Origin: Tepidicaulis sp002389665
GTDB taxonomy: Bacteria > Pseudomonadota > Alphaproteobacteria > Parvibaculales > Parvibaculaceae
DNA: 64,000 bases
Direction: 5' to 3'
Assembly: GCF_965222285.1 (NCBI RefSeq)
Contig: NZ_OZ244942.1
Coordinates: forward strand, 2,852,001-2,916,000
Of this stretch, positions 17,754-25,252 are shown piece after piece (within the stretch, counting starts at the first letter, position 1; the number at the start of each line of letters is the position of its first letter). The notes below the pieces were generated by a model. That model was not told where the DNA came from. It worked only from the letters and a program-made list of their open reading frames with translations, and did no database searches. A program made the translations under genes and the position numbers.

Positions 17754-18146
17754 GTGTTTCAGAAGATAAAGGCGTTCGCGCTTCTCGGCGCCACATCCCT
17801 TACCCTCATCAGCCTCAGCGGTTGCGACCAGGTCAGCAGCAGCTTCGGCCCCGCCAAGGAACTTATCGGCGAATGGGGTGCAGCCCCTAACGACACGCGG
17901 GCTAACGTGGTCGTTGGCTGCGGCACCGGCAAAACACTCACCTTTTCGTACCGAAGCGGCGATCTGGCAATGAGCGGTCCCACGGGAAGCTCTCTCATCA
18001 GTCGGGTGGAGAGAACCAGCGACGGCTGGGAACTCTATGCCGAGGGCCTTCCCAACGCGCTTGTGATCACCCAGCTTTCAGAAAACGTCATCTCGCTCAA
18101 CATGGGTCCAATACTCGGACAAAACACGTTCCAACGTTGCTCATAA
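17754..18146 (+). CDS. Small predicted lipoprotein
   Basis: This 130-residue protein starts at GTG with GGAGG 6 nt upstream. It has a signal peptide (KIKAFALLGATSLTLISLSGC) with a lipobox LSGC, so Cys24 would be lipid-anchored. The mature part is a small domain of about 105 residues with three more cysteines (VVGCGTGKT and a C-terminal QRCS). I do not recognise the family. It opens a run of three exported small proteins on the same strand. Confidence 0.8.
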   Translation: MFQKIKAFALLGATSLTLISLSGCDQVSSSFGPAKELIGEWGAAPNDTRANVVVGCGTGKTLTFSYRSGDLAMSGPTGSSLISRVERTSDGWELYAEGLPNALVITQLSENVISLNMGPILGQNTFQRCS

Positions 18147-18179
18147 AGTCACCGCCCTCTGCCAAAGCTGGAGCAAACA

Positions 18180-18629
18180 ATGAAGCGCACTCTCGTCATC
18201 GGCGGCCTCATGGCTGTCGCGGGATTCGCGGCTGGCATGTATGCCGCATCGACAATCTCGCTCCCCGTCTCGGAAGGACCGCATTCCACTACGGCGGCAT
18301 CGTCGGAAATGAATGTTGGAAGCAATATCCCTGAACTGATCGACATCGTCTGGGGACCAGTGACCGATCCCAGCAACCGTACACCCGACTGCAACAGCGA
18401 CCGTCGTTTCACCTTTTGGCAACACGACAATTCTCTATATTTGGAGCTGCCTTTTGCTGGCGCAGCATTTCGCCTCGACAGGGTGGAAGAGGTCGCCGAA
18501 AATCACTGGACGCTCCATGCCGATGCTGCCGGGCATCCGATGAACGGATTCGAACTAACTATGGTCGAACCCGGATATTTGGATGTACCCCAGATGCGCC
18601 CTCATCGCCATTTCGCACGCTGTGGATAG
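18180..18629 (+). CDS. Small exported or membrane-anchored protein, unknown function
   Basis: This 149-residue protein has an N-terminal hydrophobic segment (RTLVIGGLMAVAGFAAGMYA) that is either a signal peptide or an anchor, followed by a periplasmic-type domain. Its two late cysteines (TPDCNSDRRFTFW and the C-terminal FARCG) parallel those of the upstream lipoprotein (GCGTGKTLTFSY and FQRCS). The TFW/TFSY strand and the ending Q/R-R/H-C suggest the two may be diverged copies; this is inference. It starts 33 bp after the lipoprotein gene. Confidence 0.75.
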   Translation: MKRTLVIGGLMAVAGFAAGMYAASTISLPVSEGPHSTTAASSEMNVGSNIPELIDIVWGPVTDPSNRTPDCNSDRRFTFWQHDNSLYLELPFAGAAFRLDRVEEVAENHWTLHADAAGHPMNGFELTMVEPGYLDVPQMRPHRHFARCG

Positions 18630-18635
18630 CCGGAA

Positions 18636-19064
18636 ATGCGTCTTCTTCTGGCTGCCGCAATCGCCGTCGCATTGCTAGGCACGGCACAGGCAACAGCAGG
18701 TCTCTCAGACGCCGAGGTGATTGTCGCTTACTGCCGCAAAGCGGCTCCGGCACTCGCCGGAAAGGGCGTACCGGTTGAAGACAGAACCCCTGTTGGAATG
18801 TGCGTCGGGTATATCTCCGGACTGGCCGACGCCTTTCAGCATCTGTGCGCCACAAGCCATCTGAAAGGCAGACTCCCACTGGAGCAACGCAAAGGGATCG
18901 CCTCTGTCACCGCAAACCCGGAAAATCAGAGCTACGCGTCCATTATCTCCAGTTTTATCAAGTTCGCGGACGAGAACCCCGACTTGCTCGACATCACTCC
19001 GACACCACTCCTGTTGCAGCGGGCACTGCAACAGGAGTTCCCCTGCAATATCCCGAAAGAATAG
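18636..19064 (+). CDS. Rap1a/Tai-like immunity-type exported protein
   Basis: This 142-residue protein has a signal peptide (MRLLLAAAIAVALLGTAQATA). Its domain has the Rap1a/Tai pattern: a first Cys in VAYCRKAA, GMCVGYISGLADAFQHLC, a helix ending FIKFADENPDLL, and a final ALQQEFPC. Family members include periplasmic immunity proteins that neutralise type VI amidase effectors, but many are found alone. No effector gene is seen nearby. It starts 6 bp after the previous gene, in the same likely operon. Confidence 0.78.
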   Translation: MRLLLAAAIAVALLGTAQATAGLSDAEVIVAYCRKAAPALAGKGVPVEDRTPVGMCVGYISGLADAFQHLCATSHLKGRLPLEQRKGIASVTANPENQSYASIISSFIKFADENPDLLDITPTPLLLQRALQQEFPCNIPKE

Positions 19065-19132
19065 CGCCAGACTTGAAACGACCGGCCGGCACCCTCATAA
19101 TTATCCGTATACGAATATTTGAAAGACCTGAG

Positions 19133-19459
19133 TTGAGTTTTGATAGACGGAGAACATGGAATGCGGTCAAGGTCATAGAAGCAGATGCTTTTAAGTCTGC
19201 ATCGCTTGCATTTCACGACCGCTGGCTGGAACACCAGAACCCTGAGGACCTAATTCGTCGCGATAAGCTAGCGATTGCCAGCACGCACGCATCTCTCTCG
19301 GGTATGCACGGTCCGCCCCCACCTAATGGCACACCAAGTCTGATGGATCGGGTAAGGCGCCCACGCAAGCCTACCCCTCCCACTGCCAAAGGGGCGCAGC
19401 CCGCTCCCGAGCAAGATCAGAGTAATCCAGGCAGAAGAGATGACGGTCATGAACTCTAA
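19133..19459 (+). CDS. Small proline-rich hypothetical protein (TTG start)
   Basis: The frame from TTG 19133 encodes 108 residues: a charged helical first half (DRRRTWNAVKVIEADAF... FHDRWLEHQNPEDLIRRDKL) and a basic, proline-rich tail. Its stop overlaps the start of the next gene by 20 bp (or 11 bp if that gene starts at its second ATG), a sign of coupled translation. The composition is protein-like, but the ribosome-binding site is weak. The function is unknown. Confidence 0.5.
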   Translation: MSFDRRRTWNAVKVIEADAFKSASLAFHDRWLEHQNPEDLIRRDKLAIASTHASLSGMHGPPPPNGTPSLMDRVRRPRKPTPPTAKGAQPAPEQDQSNPGRRDDGHEL

Positions 19460-19766
19460 ACGTCGCTGTTTTACCGAATGCCCGTTCATGAGTGCGGCTG
19501 ACGAAGGCCGAGTGCACCATGAGCGCCGTTGGCTTCTCGAAACACGCGCACTTCACAACAAGGCCGTTCATCGAGGCTACCGAAATTTGCTCGAATGCTT
19601 TGAAGCATTGACCCCTGAAATGATGGCCTTGCCACACTTCGCAGCAGAATGGTGGAGCGATGAATTGAGAGTCATCGAGGCAAAGGAACATATCGATTGG
19701 TTAGACAAATGGCGCCACCAGCTGGCTCCATACGACCCATATTGCTATCTCGCGACGGTCCATTAA
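19440..19766 (+). CDS. Hypothetical protein, about 108 residues
   Basis: This small soluble protein is rich in His, Trp and Arg (ECPFMSAADEGRVHHERRWLLETRAL... AAEWWSDELRVIEAKEHIDWLDKWRHQL). I do not recognise it. AGAAGAG precedes the ATG; a second ATG three codons later is possible. It sits between the proline-rich gene and the 105-residue gene that faces the relaxase. It may belong to a mobilisation-associated gene set, but nothing in the protein proves this. Confidence 0.6.
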   Translation: MTVMNSKRRCFTECPFMSAADEGRVHHERRWLLETRALHNKAVHRGYRNLLECFEALTPEMMALPHFAAEWWSDELRVIEAKEHIDWLDKWRHQLAPYDPYCYLATVH

Positions 19767-19778
19767 GCTTGGGCCACA

Positions 19779-20096
19779 ATGGCCGACGAACCCGAATCCG
19801 ATCCTGAGATAAAGCGCCTGCGGGCCGACCGGGCCCGGCAGGAAAGGATGCGCGAGGCGGCAGCATTGCGAGACGCCGGTGAGAGGGCTGAAAAGACAGC
19901 CAATGAAGCGCGAAAGCATCTTGCAGGCGTCAACAAGCACAAACACCTGAGGGAGACGCGCGCGGCTGAGGAGAAAGCTGGCCGTGACAACACCGAACGC
20001 CCGTCACTCCTTGAACGACTAAACCAACCGAGAAGCGAGCAACGGAACCGGGGTTTCCGCAAGCGCGGGGAACAAGATCGGGAACCCGAACGCTAA
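19779..20096 (+). CDS. Small charged coiled-coil protein sharing the relaxase C-terminal tail
   Basis: This 105-residue protein is almost all charged helix (IKRLRADRARQERMREAAALRDAGERAEKTANE). Its last 30 residues (SLLERLNQPRSEQRNRGFR, then KRG-EQDREPER) match the C-terminus of the convergent relaxase (SLLDRLNRQSKPRQKRGFR, then RREDRDGPER). The two genes overlap by 4 bp at their stops. The shared tail suggests the two proteins bind a common partner. There is no known family assignment. Confidence 0.72.
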   Translation: MADEPESDPEIKRLRADRARQERMREAAALRDAGERAEKTANEARKHLAGVNKHKHLRETRAAEEKAGRDNTERPSLLERLNQPRSEQRNRGFRKRGEQDREPER

Positions 20097-21085
20097 CGCT
20101 CGGGACCATCTCGGTCTTCCCTGCGACGAAATCCTCTCTTCTGGCGAGGCTTGCTCTGCCGGTTCAACCTGTCCAGTAGGCTCTCCTGACCACCGAACAC
20201 CCATTCCCTGAGAGTTTTGCCCATCCGGGCAACCTGATCCCGCAGACCTTTCGCCATGTCCCAGTAGCTGCGGTGCTGCTGCCGCTTCGTTTGCCGCACC
20301 TCGGCATAGGTATCGAACGTCTCTCCAAAACGCTCTTCAAGCCCTGACTTGCGGGCGCGCTTACCCATCTCCGAGAGTTTGGCGTAGCGCTCACCATTGG
20401 TGAGGATCACACCAGGTCCCTTGGCGTAGAGCGTCACCCCCTCCTGACGGAGGAGTTCGTCAAGCTCACCCCAGCCCTTGGCAGCCTCAAAATGGGGCGC
20501 AAGACGGCCGCGCAGCTCGCTTACGTCATCCTTGCTCCAGCGATCGAGCGTCGAAACGTCCAGGCGTTCGGCGAGACGCTGCTCGCCCTTGGTCGGCCGC
20601 CTCTGGACACTCTTGTCCCGCTCGGTGCCGCTCAGGCGTCCGGGCACCTGTGTCAGTCCAAGCTCCTTCTCCTGATCCTTGAGAGAGCGCTCCAGCCGCG
20701 TCTTGTACTTCCACTTCTCCCACGCGACGCCGGTCTCCGGGTGTACGCGGTTCACCATCACATGAACATGTGGATGCGCCGTATCGTCATGGGCAACGAT
20801 AACGGCCTGGTGCTCCGCAAGGCCAAGATCGGCGAGGGTGCGATCAGCGATACTGAGCATTTGCTCCTTCGGCAATTGCTCGTATTCCGGCCAGCTGATC
20901 GAGTAGTGAAAAACGGGGTCCTTAACCCGCTTCGACAACATCGCCGTCGAGCGCATCATCAGAGGCACGAGATCGGGGTCGGTTGTCGGCAGATTGCGGG
21001 CTTCCGCCCACGCCACACGGTCGCCGCTGTGGAGGTATCTGGCGAGCCCGCCAAAGCCGGATCCGGTGCGCGCATCACCGATCAT
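20093..21085 (-). CDS. Relaxase, MOBP/VirD2-like
   Basis: The N-terminal relaxase domain has a candidate catalytic Tyr17 (GLARYLHSG) and the metal-binding histidine motif HDDTAHPHVHVMVNRVHPETG (His99, 104, 106, 108). It would nick oriT and pilot the strand in mobilisation. The frame is open to 21145, but ATG 21085, just beyond the mobC stop, matches the family start and gives 330 residues. The basic C-terminus ends in a tail shared with the facing gene. mobC lies directly upstream, as is common for MOBP cassettes. Confidence 0.92.
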   Translation of the reverse strand: MIGDARTGSGFGGLARYLHSGDRVAWAEARNLPTTDPDLVPLMMRSTAMLSKRVKDPVFHYSISWPEYEQLPKEQMLSIADRTLADLGLAEHQAVIVAHDDTAHPHVHVMVNRVHPETGVAWEKWKYKTRLERSLKDQEKELGLTQVPGRLSGTERDKSVQRRPTKGEQRLAERLDVSTLDRWSKDDVSELRGRLAPHFEAAKGWGELDELLRQEGVTLYAKGPGVILTNGERYAKLSEMGKRARKSGLEERFGETFDTYAEVRQTKRQQHRSYWDMAKGLRDQVARMGKTLREWVFGGQESLLDRLNRQSKPRQKRGFRRREDRDGPER

Positions 21086-21101
21086 CCGACGGTCCCGCCC
21101 G

Positions 21102-21431
21102 TCAGCCGATCCGGCGCACGGCCGAAAGGACCTCGCCCAGGGCATTGTCCAGCATATCGCTGGCCGGTGCCCGCCCGGCGTGAGCCAGTTTTGTCAGCTG
21201 GTTGAGATTGTTGCCAAGCCCAGCCAGTTGACGAACGATTTCGGCCGCAGCGTGGGAAGGTTTCGCCCTAGGCTTCTCGCCCAGGGCGGCCGCACGCACA
21301 AATGCCGCATAAGTCATACCGCAAGCCTCAGCTGCTTCCCGCAGCTGCGCGAACTCGGACGCTGTGAAGTAGGTCTTCACACAGCGGTCACGACGTTCGC
21401 TCTCGGGCTTGCGATAGCTTTTTGGCGGCAT
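21102..21431 (-). CDS. mobC: MobC-like relaxosome accessory protein
   Basis: This 109-residue protein has an N-terminal ribbon-helix-helix-like segment (DRCVKTYFTASEFAQLREAAEACGMTYAAFVRAAAL) and the MobC C-terminal helix (IVRQLAGLGNNLNQLTKLAHAG). Such proteins bind oriT and help the relaxase open the strands. It ends 16 bp before the relaxase start, so the two form a mobilisation operon. The likely oriT lies just upstream at 21457-21544. Confidence 0.92.
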   Translation of the reverse strand: MPPKSYRKPESERRDRCVKTYFTASEFAQLREAAEACGMTYAAFVRAAALGEKPRAKPSHAAAEIVRQLAGLGNNLNQLTKLAHAGRAPASDMLDNALGEVLSAVRRIG

Positions 21432-21456
21432 TTGTCATAGCTCCCGGCGTTTGAGG

Positions 21457-21544
21457 GCAAGCAGGTGCGTCGAGGCAACACCGTCAGGTGGCGCTGATAC
21501 CACCAGGTTTCAGGACCATTTTTGGGCCCAAACCTCCTGCTTGC
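21457..21544. other. Candidate oriT region
   Basis: The 300-bp gene-free gap between mobC and the coupling-protein gene (21432-21731) holds nested inverted repeats. GCAAGCAGG (21457-21465) pairs with CCTGCTTGC (21536-21544). Inside are GGTGG-cgctgata-CCACC and the perfect palindrome TTTGGGCCCAAA (21521-21532). Position upstream of mobC and relaxase is classic for oriT. No exact RP4-type nick consensus was found, so the nick site is not assigned. Confidence 0.5.
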
Positions 21545-21731
21545 TCCTGCAAACGATCAATCATCCGGACACAGCCTATCCAAGATGGACCGGCTGTCGC
21601 AACACTTCGTGTCCTGACGACACCGTTGCTCAAATGACAAACCTATCCGTATGAGGATTCTTTCGTCTTTGCACGTCCAAAAATGGCTAAGCTAACTGCG
21701 ACGGAGACAATCAGACGCGGGGGCATCTGGC

Positions 21732-22778
21732 ATGACTGAGAGCTGGGGCAAGAAGCTTGGCAAGGGGCTCTTTGAGGGTGGAAAGAAACTCGGAACAGAA
21801 ATTCTAAAGGCAGGCAAGGCCGCGGCCGAACAGATAGCGGATCAAAAGGCGGCCATGGACGAGCGCCAGCTCACCCAACTCCGGGAGCAAATTCGCGCCA
21901 AACTGGCCATAGCCGAGACCTATCGGCACAATCTCAAAGTAGCGCAGGCGTTAGACGCATTTCCGCCGAACTGGAACGGGTTCGAGCTGGCCCCCACCCG
22001 CGAGCTTTCTCGCGGCAAGTGCATGGTAGCATTGGATAGCGCCGTAGACGCTGCGCGGGACGCGGCAGACCGGGCAGCACGTGAGGCTAGCGCCGAACAC
22101 GAGCGTCACGCCAGAATTGAACGCATACCCGCCCTCTTTGCCGATAGAGGCAACGAACTAACCCTCTCCCTCGACGAAATGTACATTCGCACCGAGGGTC
22201 AGAGCGAAGCAGCCCGTGGCGCTTGGTATCTGGCGGTGCGTGGTATTCCTCGACAACTGGAATTCGCAAGGCTCGTGGCAGATTTCGATGATGTACAACA
22301 CAATCTGCTGAAGACCTGGATGCTACTGCACGCGCACGGGATACTGTCGGATTTCGCCTACTACGCCCTCTACATTCCAATTATCTACAACGATGGCCAG
22401 TGCCGACGATATGTCGCCGATAATGCGCCCCTTCCAGGCGCGGAATGGGAGCGGTTCAAGGAACATATGGGGCGCACCAGCATGTCAGCGGCGGAAGCTT
22501 GGGAGCGAATGCGAGCGGAGATTCTCGACGCGGAACAAATGACAGAAGACCCAGTCGTCCAAGACCTGCTGCATGACGCGCTCTACGGTGGCAACTCCTG
22601 GATGCGCGTCGGTGAACTCAACAAGACAGGATTCTTCATCGACCACATAACGCCGACGTCTCTTATTCTCGGGCCGCTAGCAGACGCTGAAAAGTTGGTG
22701 AGCGAAGACGGGGAAGGCTCCCTGCTCACCGTTGCGCCGCCTGGTACAGGCAAGATGTTGATTGCCGCTGAGATCTGA
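21732..22778 (+). pseudogene. Coupling protein (VirD4/TraG-like) gene truncated by the IS21 element
   Basis: The first 341 codons (to 22755) form an N-terminal domain with a glycine-lysine-rich start and a helical middle, then the start of the ATPase domain, GSLLTVAPPGTGK. The frame then runs into the left end of the IS, and the last residues (MLIAAEI) come from the terminal repeat. The rest of the P-loop ATPase is missing and was not found elsewhere in the window. Coupling proteins link relaxosomes to the secretion channel, so the island should not be able to use its own. Assignment rests on the Walker A context and the neighbouring relaxase genes. Confidence 0.7.
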
Positions 22779-22787
22779 CCCGGTATT
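22756..22787. repeat. IS21 terminal inverted repeat, left
   Basis: The 32 bp are the exact reverse complement of 25221-25252. Translated in frame with the broken coupling-protein gene they give LIAAEI-stop. Confidence 0.92.
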
Positions 22788-22831
22788 TTCACCGAGAATT
22801 GACCCGCCTCGTGGATATGATTTGGGTTTGG

Positions 22832-23623
22832 TTAGATGGTCAAGTCGGTGCTTTCTCCTTTTTTGGTTTTTGCGGCCTGGGCCGAGCTGTTCCTGAAGCG
22901 GAAGCTGTCGTTTCCGGTTTCGAGAATGTGGCAGTGATGGGTGAGCCGATCGAGCAGCGCGGTTGTCATTTTGGCGTCGCCAAACACGCTGGCCCATTCG
23001 GCAAAGCTGAGATTGGTGGTGATGATGACACTGGTGCGCTCGTAGAGTTTGCTCAGCAGATGGAATAGCAATGCCCCTCCTGATGCGCTGAAGGGCAGGT
23101 ATCCAAGCTCGTCGAGGATGACCAGATCGGAATGGACAAGCCGGTTGGCAATCTGTCCGGCCTTGCCTTGAGCCTTTTCCTGTTCCAACGCATTGACCAG
23201 TTCCACGGTCGAGAAGAAGCGCACTCTCTTGCGGTGATGCTCGATGGCCCGGATGCCCAGCGCTGTGGCGATATGGGTTTTGCCGGTTCCCGGCCCGCCC
23301 ACCAACACCACGTTGTCGGTCTTGTCGATGAAAGCCCCTGAATGAAGCTGGCGCACCAGGGCCTCATTGATCTCACTGCTGGCAAAATCGAAGCCGGCCA
23401 GGTCCTTGTAGGTTGGAAACCGTGCCACCTTGAGCTGATAGGCAATCGATCTTGTCTCCCGTTCGGCCATCTCGGCCTTGAGCAACTGGGAGAGAACCGG
23501 AACGGCTGCCTGGACGGCCGGAGACCCCTGTTCGGTGAGCTCGCTGATCGCTTGGGCCATGCCTGTCATCTTGAGGCTTTTGAGCATGATGACCAGAGCT
23601 GCGCTTGCCGGATCATGACGCAT
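22832..23623 (-). CDS. istB: IstB, IS21-family helper ATPase
   Basis: This 263-residue AAA+ ATPase has Walker A GGPGTGKTHIATALG and Walker B LVILDELGYLPFS. It assists the IstA transposase in target selection and transposition. ATG 23623 overlaps the istA stop by 11 bp, the usual IS21 coupling; a longer upstream frame to 23740 is just istA sequence in another frame. It is intact. Confidence 0.96.
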   Translation of the reverse strand: MRHDPASAALVIMLKSLKMTGMAQAISELTEQGSPAVQAAVPVLSQLLKAEMAERETRSIAYQLKVARFPTYKDLAGFDFASSEINEALVRQLHSGAFIDKTDNVVLVGGPGTGKTHIATALGIRAIEHHRKRVRFFSTVELVNALEQEKAQGKAGQIANRLVHSDLVILDELGYLPFSASGGALLFHLLSKLYERTSVIITTNLSFAEWASVFGDAKMTTALLDRLTHHCHILETGNDSFRFRNSSAQAAKTKKGESTDLTI

Positions 23624-25139
23624 GGCGCACCTCCTTGTCCGCACGCAGGGTATCGTAGCGTTCCACATTGGCCTGCGGTTCCTTGCCCAGGACAAGGGCT
23701 TGTGGTGCCTCGACGGGCGCGATCGCGGTCGATTTGCCATCGACCAGTCTGTGCAGCAGGTTCAGAATATGGGTCTTGGTGGGCACCCCGGTCTCAAGGG
23801 CCATCTCGACCGCGGCGAGCACGGCCTGTTCATCATGGTGGAGAACCAGGGCCAGGATATCGACCATCTCGCGATCGCCACCGGGTTTGCTCAGAAGATG
23901 GCGCTGCAACTGCCGGAATCCATCGGGCATGTCGGCAAAGGGTGCACCATTGCGCAGGGCACCGGGCTTTCGCTGGACCACGGCTAGGTAATGGCGCCAG
24001 TCATAAACAGTATGCCCGGTTCCATGATGGCGGTCGATGATCCGTAAGTGCTCACAGATCGTCTGTCCTTCGGCGACAACGACGATGCGCGCCGGATAGA
24101 CTCTGACGCTGACCGGCCTGTTGGCGAAAGAGGCCGGCACGCTGTAGCGATTGCGTTCCAGGTGGATCAGGCACGTTGGGGAAACACGCTTGGTGTGTTC
24201 GACGAACCCGTCAAAGGGCCTTGGCACAGCCATCAGGAACTGGGTCTCGACCCGCCACGCATCAGCAATGGTGCCCGGTTCGACGCCATGAGAGGTCTCC
24301 TCCCACAAGCTCTTGCACCGCTGCTCGAGCCAGAGGTTCAACTCCTCAAGCGAGTTCGCGTGCGGAATGGGCTGGAAAAGCCGGTGCCGGGCATCTTGCA
24401 CGTTCTTTTCCACCAACCCCTTCTCCCAGCCGGCGGCCGGATTGCAGAACTCGGGCTCGAACACAAAGTGACTGGCCATGGCCGAGAACCGGGCATTGAC
24501 CTGCCGGGCCTTGCCACGGCCAACCTTGTCCACGGCCGTGCGCATATTGTCGTAGATGCCGCGCCGGGGCACGCCGCCCAGCACGCGGAAGGCATGATTG
24601 TGGGCGTCGAACAGCATCTCGTGGGTCTGGAGCAGATAGGCCCTTACCACAAAGGCCCGGCTGTAGCAGAGCTTGGTATGGGCCGCTTGCAGCTTGACCC
24701 GCTCGCCCCCGATCAGCGCCCAGTCCTCACTCCAATCGAACTGGAAAGCTTCTCCAGGCTCAAAGGCCAGGGGAACGAACACGCCGCGGCCGGTGGTGTT
24801 CTGCTGGCGCTGGAGATCCTCTTTCCAGCGCCGGGCAAAAACCGCCACCCGACCATAGGAACCTTTAAAGCCAAGGCTGACCAGATCGGCATGGATCTGC
24901 TTGACTGTGCGCCGCTGCTTGCGCGGTTTGCGGCTCTCAGCCTTCAGCCAGCCCGATAGCTTCTCGGCAAAAGGATCGATCTTGCTCGGCCGCTCGGGCA
25001 CTTTGAACTTCGGCTCAACCGTATCGGACCGAAGATATTTGCGAATGGTATTCCGGGACAGACCCGTGCGCCGTGCTATCTCCCGGATCGAAAAACCATC
25101 CCGGAAATGCCAGCGCCGGATAACGCTCAAAAACGCCAT
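23613..25139 (-). CDS. istA: IstA, IS21-family transposase
   Basis: This 508-residue DDE transposase has an N-terminal helix-turn-helix (GFSIREIARRTGLSRNTIRKYLRS), an integrase core (FQFDWSEDWALIGGER; GVPRRGIYDNMRTAVDK; GWEKGLVEKNVQDARH) and a C-terminal beta domain. ATG 25139 has GAGGAG 8 nt upstream; GTG 25148 is also in frame. It is intact, so the IS may still be mobile. Confidence 0.96.
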   Translation of the reverse strand: MAFLSVIRRWHFRDGFSIREIARRTGLSRNTIRKYLRSDTVEPKFKVPERPSKIDPFAEKLSGWLKAESRKPRKQRRTVKQIHADLVSLGFKGSYGRVAVFARRWKEDLQRQQNTTGRGVFVPLAFEPGEAFQFDWSEDWALIGGERVKLQAAHTKLCYSRAFVVRAYLLQTHEMLFDAHNHAFRVLGGVPRRGIYDNMRTAVDKVGRGKARQVNARFSAMASHFVFEPEFCNPAAGWEKGLVEKNVQDARHRLFQPIPHANSLEELNLWLEQRCKSLWEETSHGVEPGTIADAWRVETQFLMAVPRPFDGFVEHTKRVSPTCLIHLERNRYSVPASFANRPVSVRVYPARIVVVAEGQTICEHLRIIDRHHGTGHTVYDWRHYLAVVQRKPGALRNGAPFADMPDGFRQLQRHLLSKPGGDREMVDILALVLHHDEQAVLAAVEMALETGVPTKTHILNLLHRLVDGKSTAIAPVEAPQALVLGKEPQANVERYDTLRADKEVRHAS

Positions 25140-25220
25140 GTCCAACACTCCTCAATCTCCTGCCCAAAACGAGCAGGATAGCGTTCAAACATGGGTCAAA
25201 TCTCAGTGGAAAAATCCCCC

Positions 25221-25252
25221 AATACCGGGTCAGATCTCAGCGGCAATCAACA
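25221..25252. repeat. IS21 terminal inverted repeat, right
   Basis: It is the exact inverse of 22756-22787. The neighbouring large gene reads into it and ends there with LIAAEI-stop, the same residues as on the left side. Confidence 0.92.

Larger units (their letters stand above)
22756..25252. mobile_element. IS21-family insertion sequence
   Basis: The 2497-bp element is bounded by 32-bp perfect terminal inverted repeats (22756-22787, 25221-25252) that begin TGTTGATTGCC and end in CA on the other side. It encodes istA and istB in the standard overlapping order on the minus strand. The flanking bases (GCAAGA left, CACTGA right) show no target-site duplication, although IS21 elements normally make one of 4-8 bp. 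Both flanking genes are cut, so a deletion or rearrangement followed insertion. Confidence 0.93.

Noticed and set aside
24048..24959. 303-codon plus-strand frame within the IS
   Set aside because: Antisense to istA, which is intact and follows IS21-family structure.
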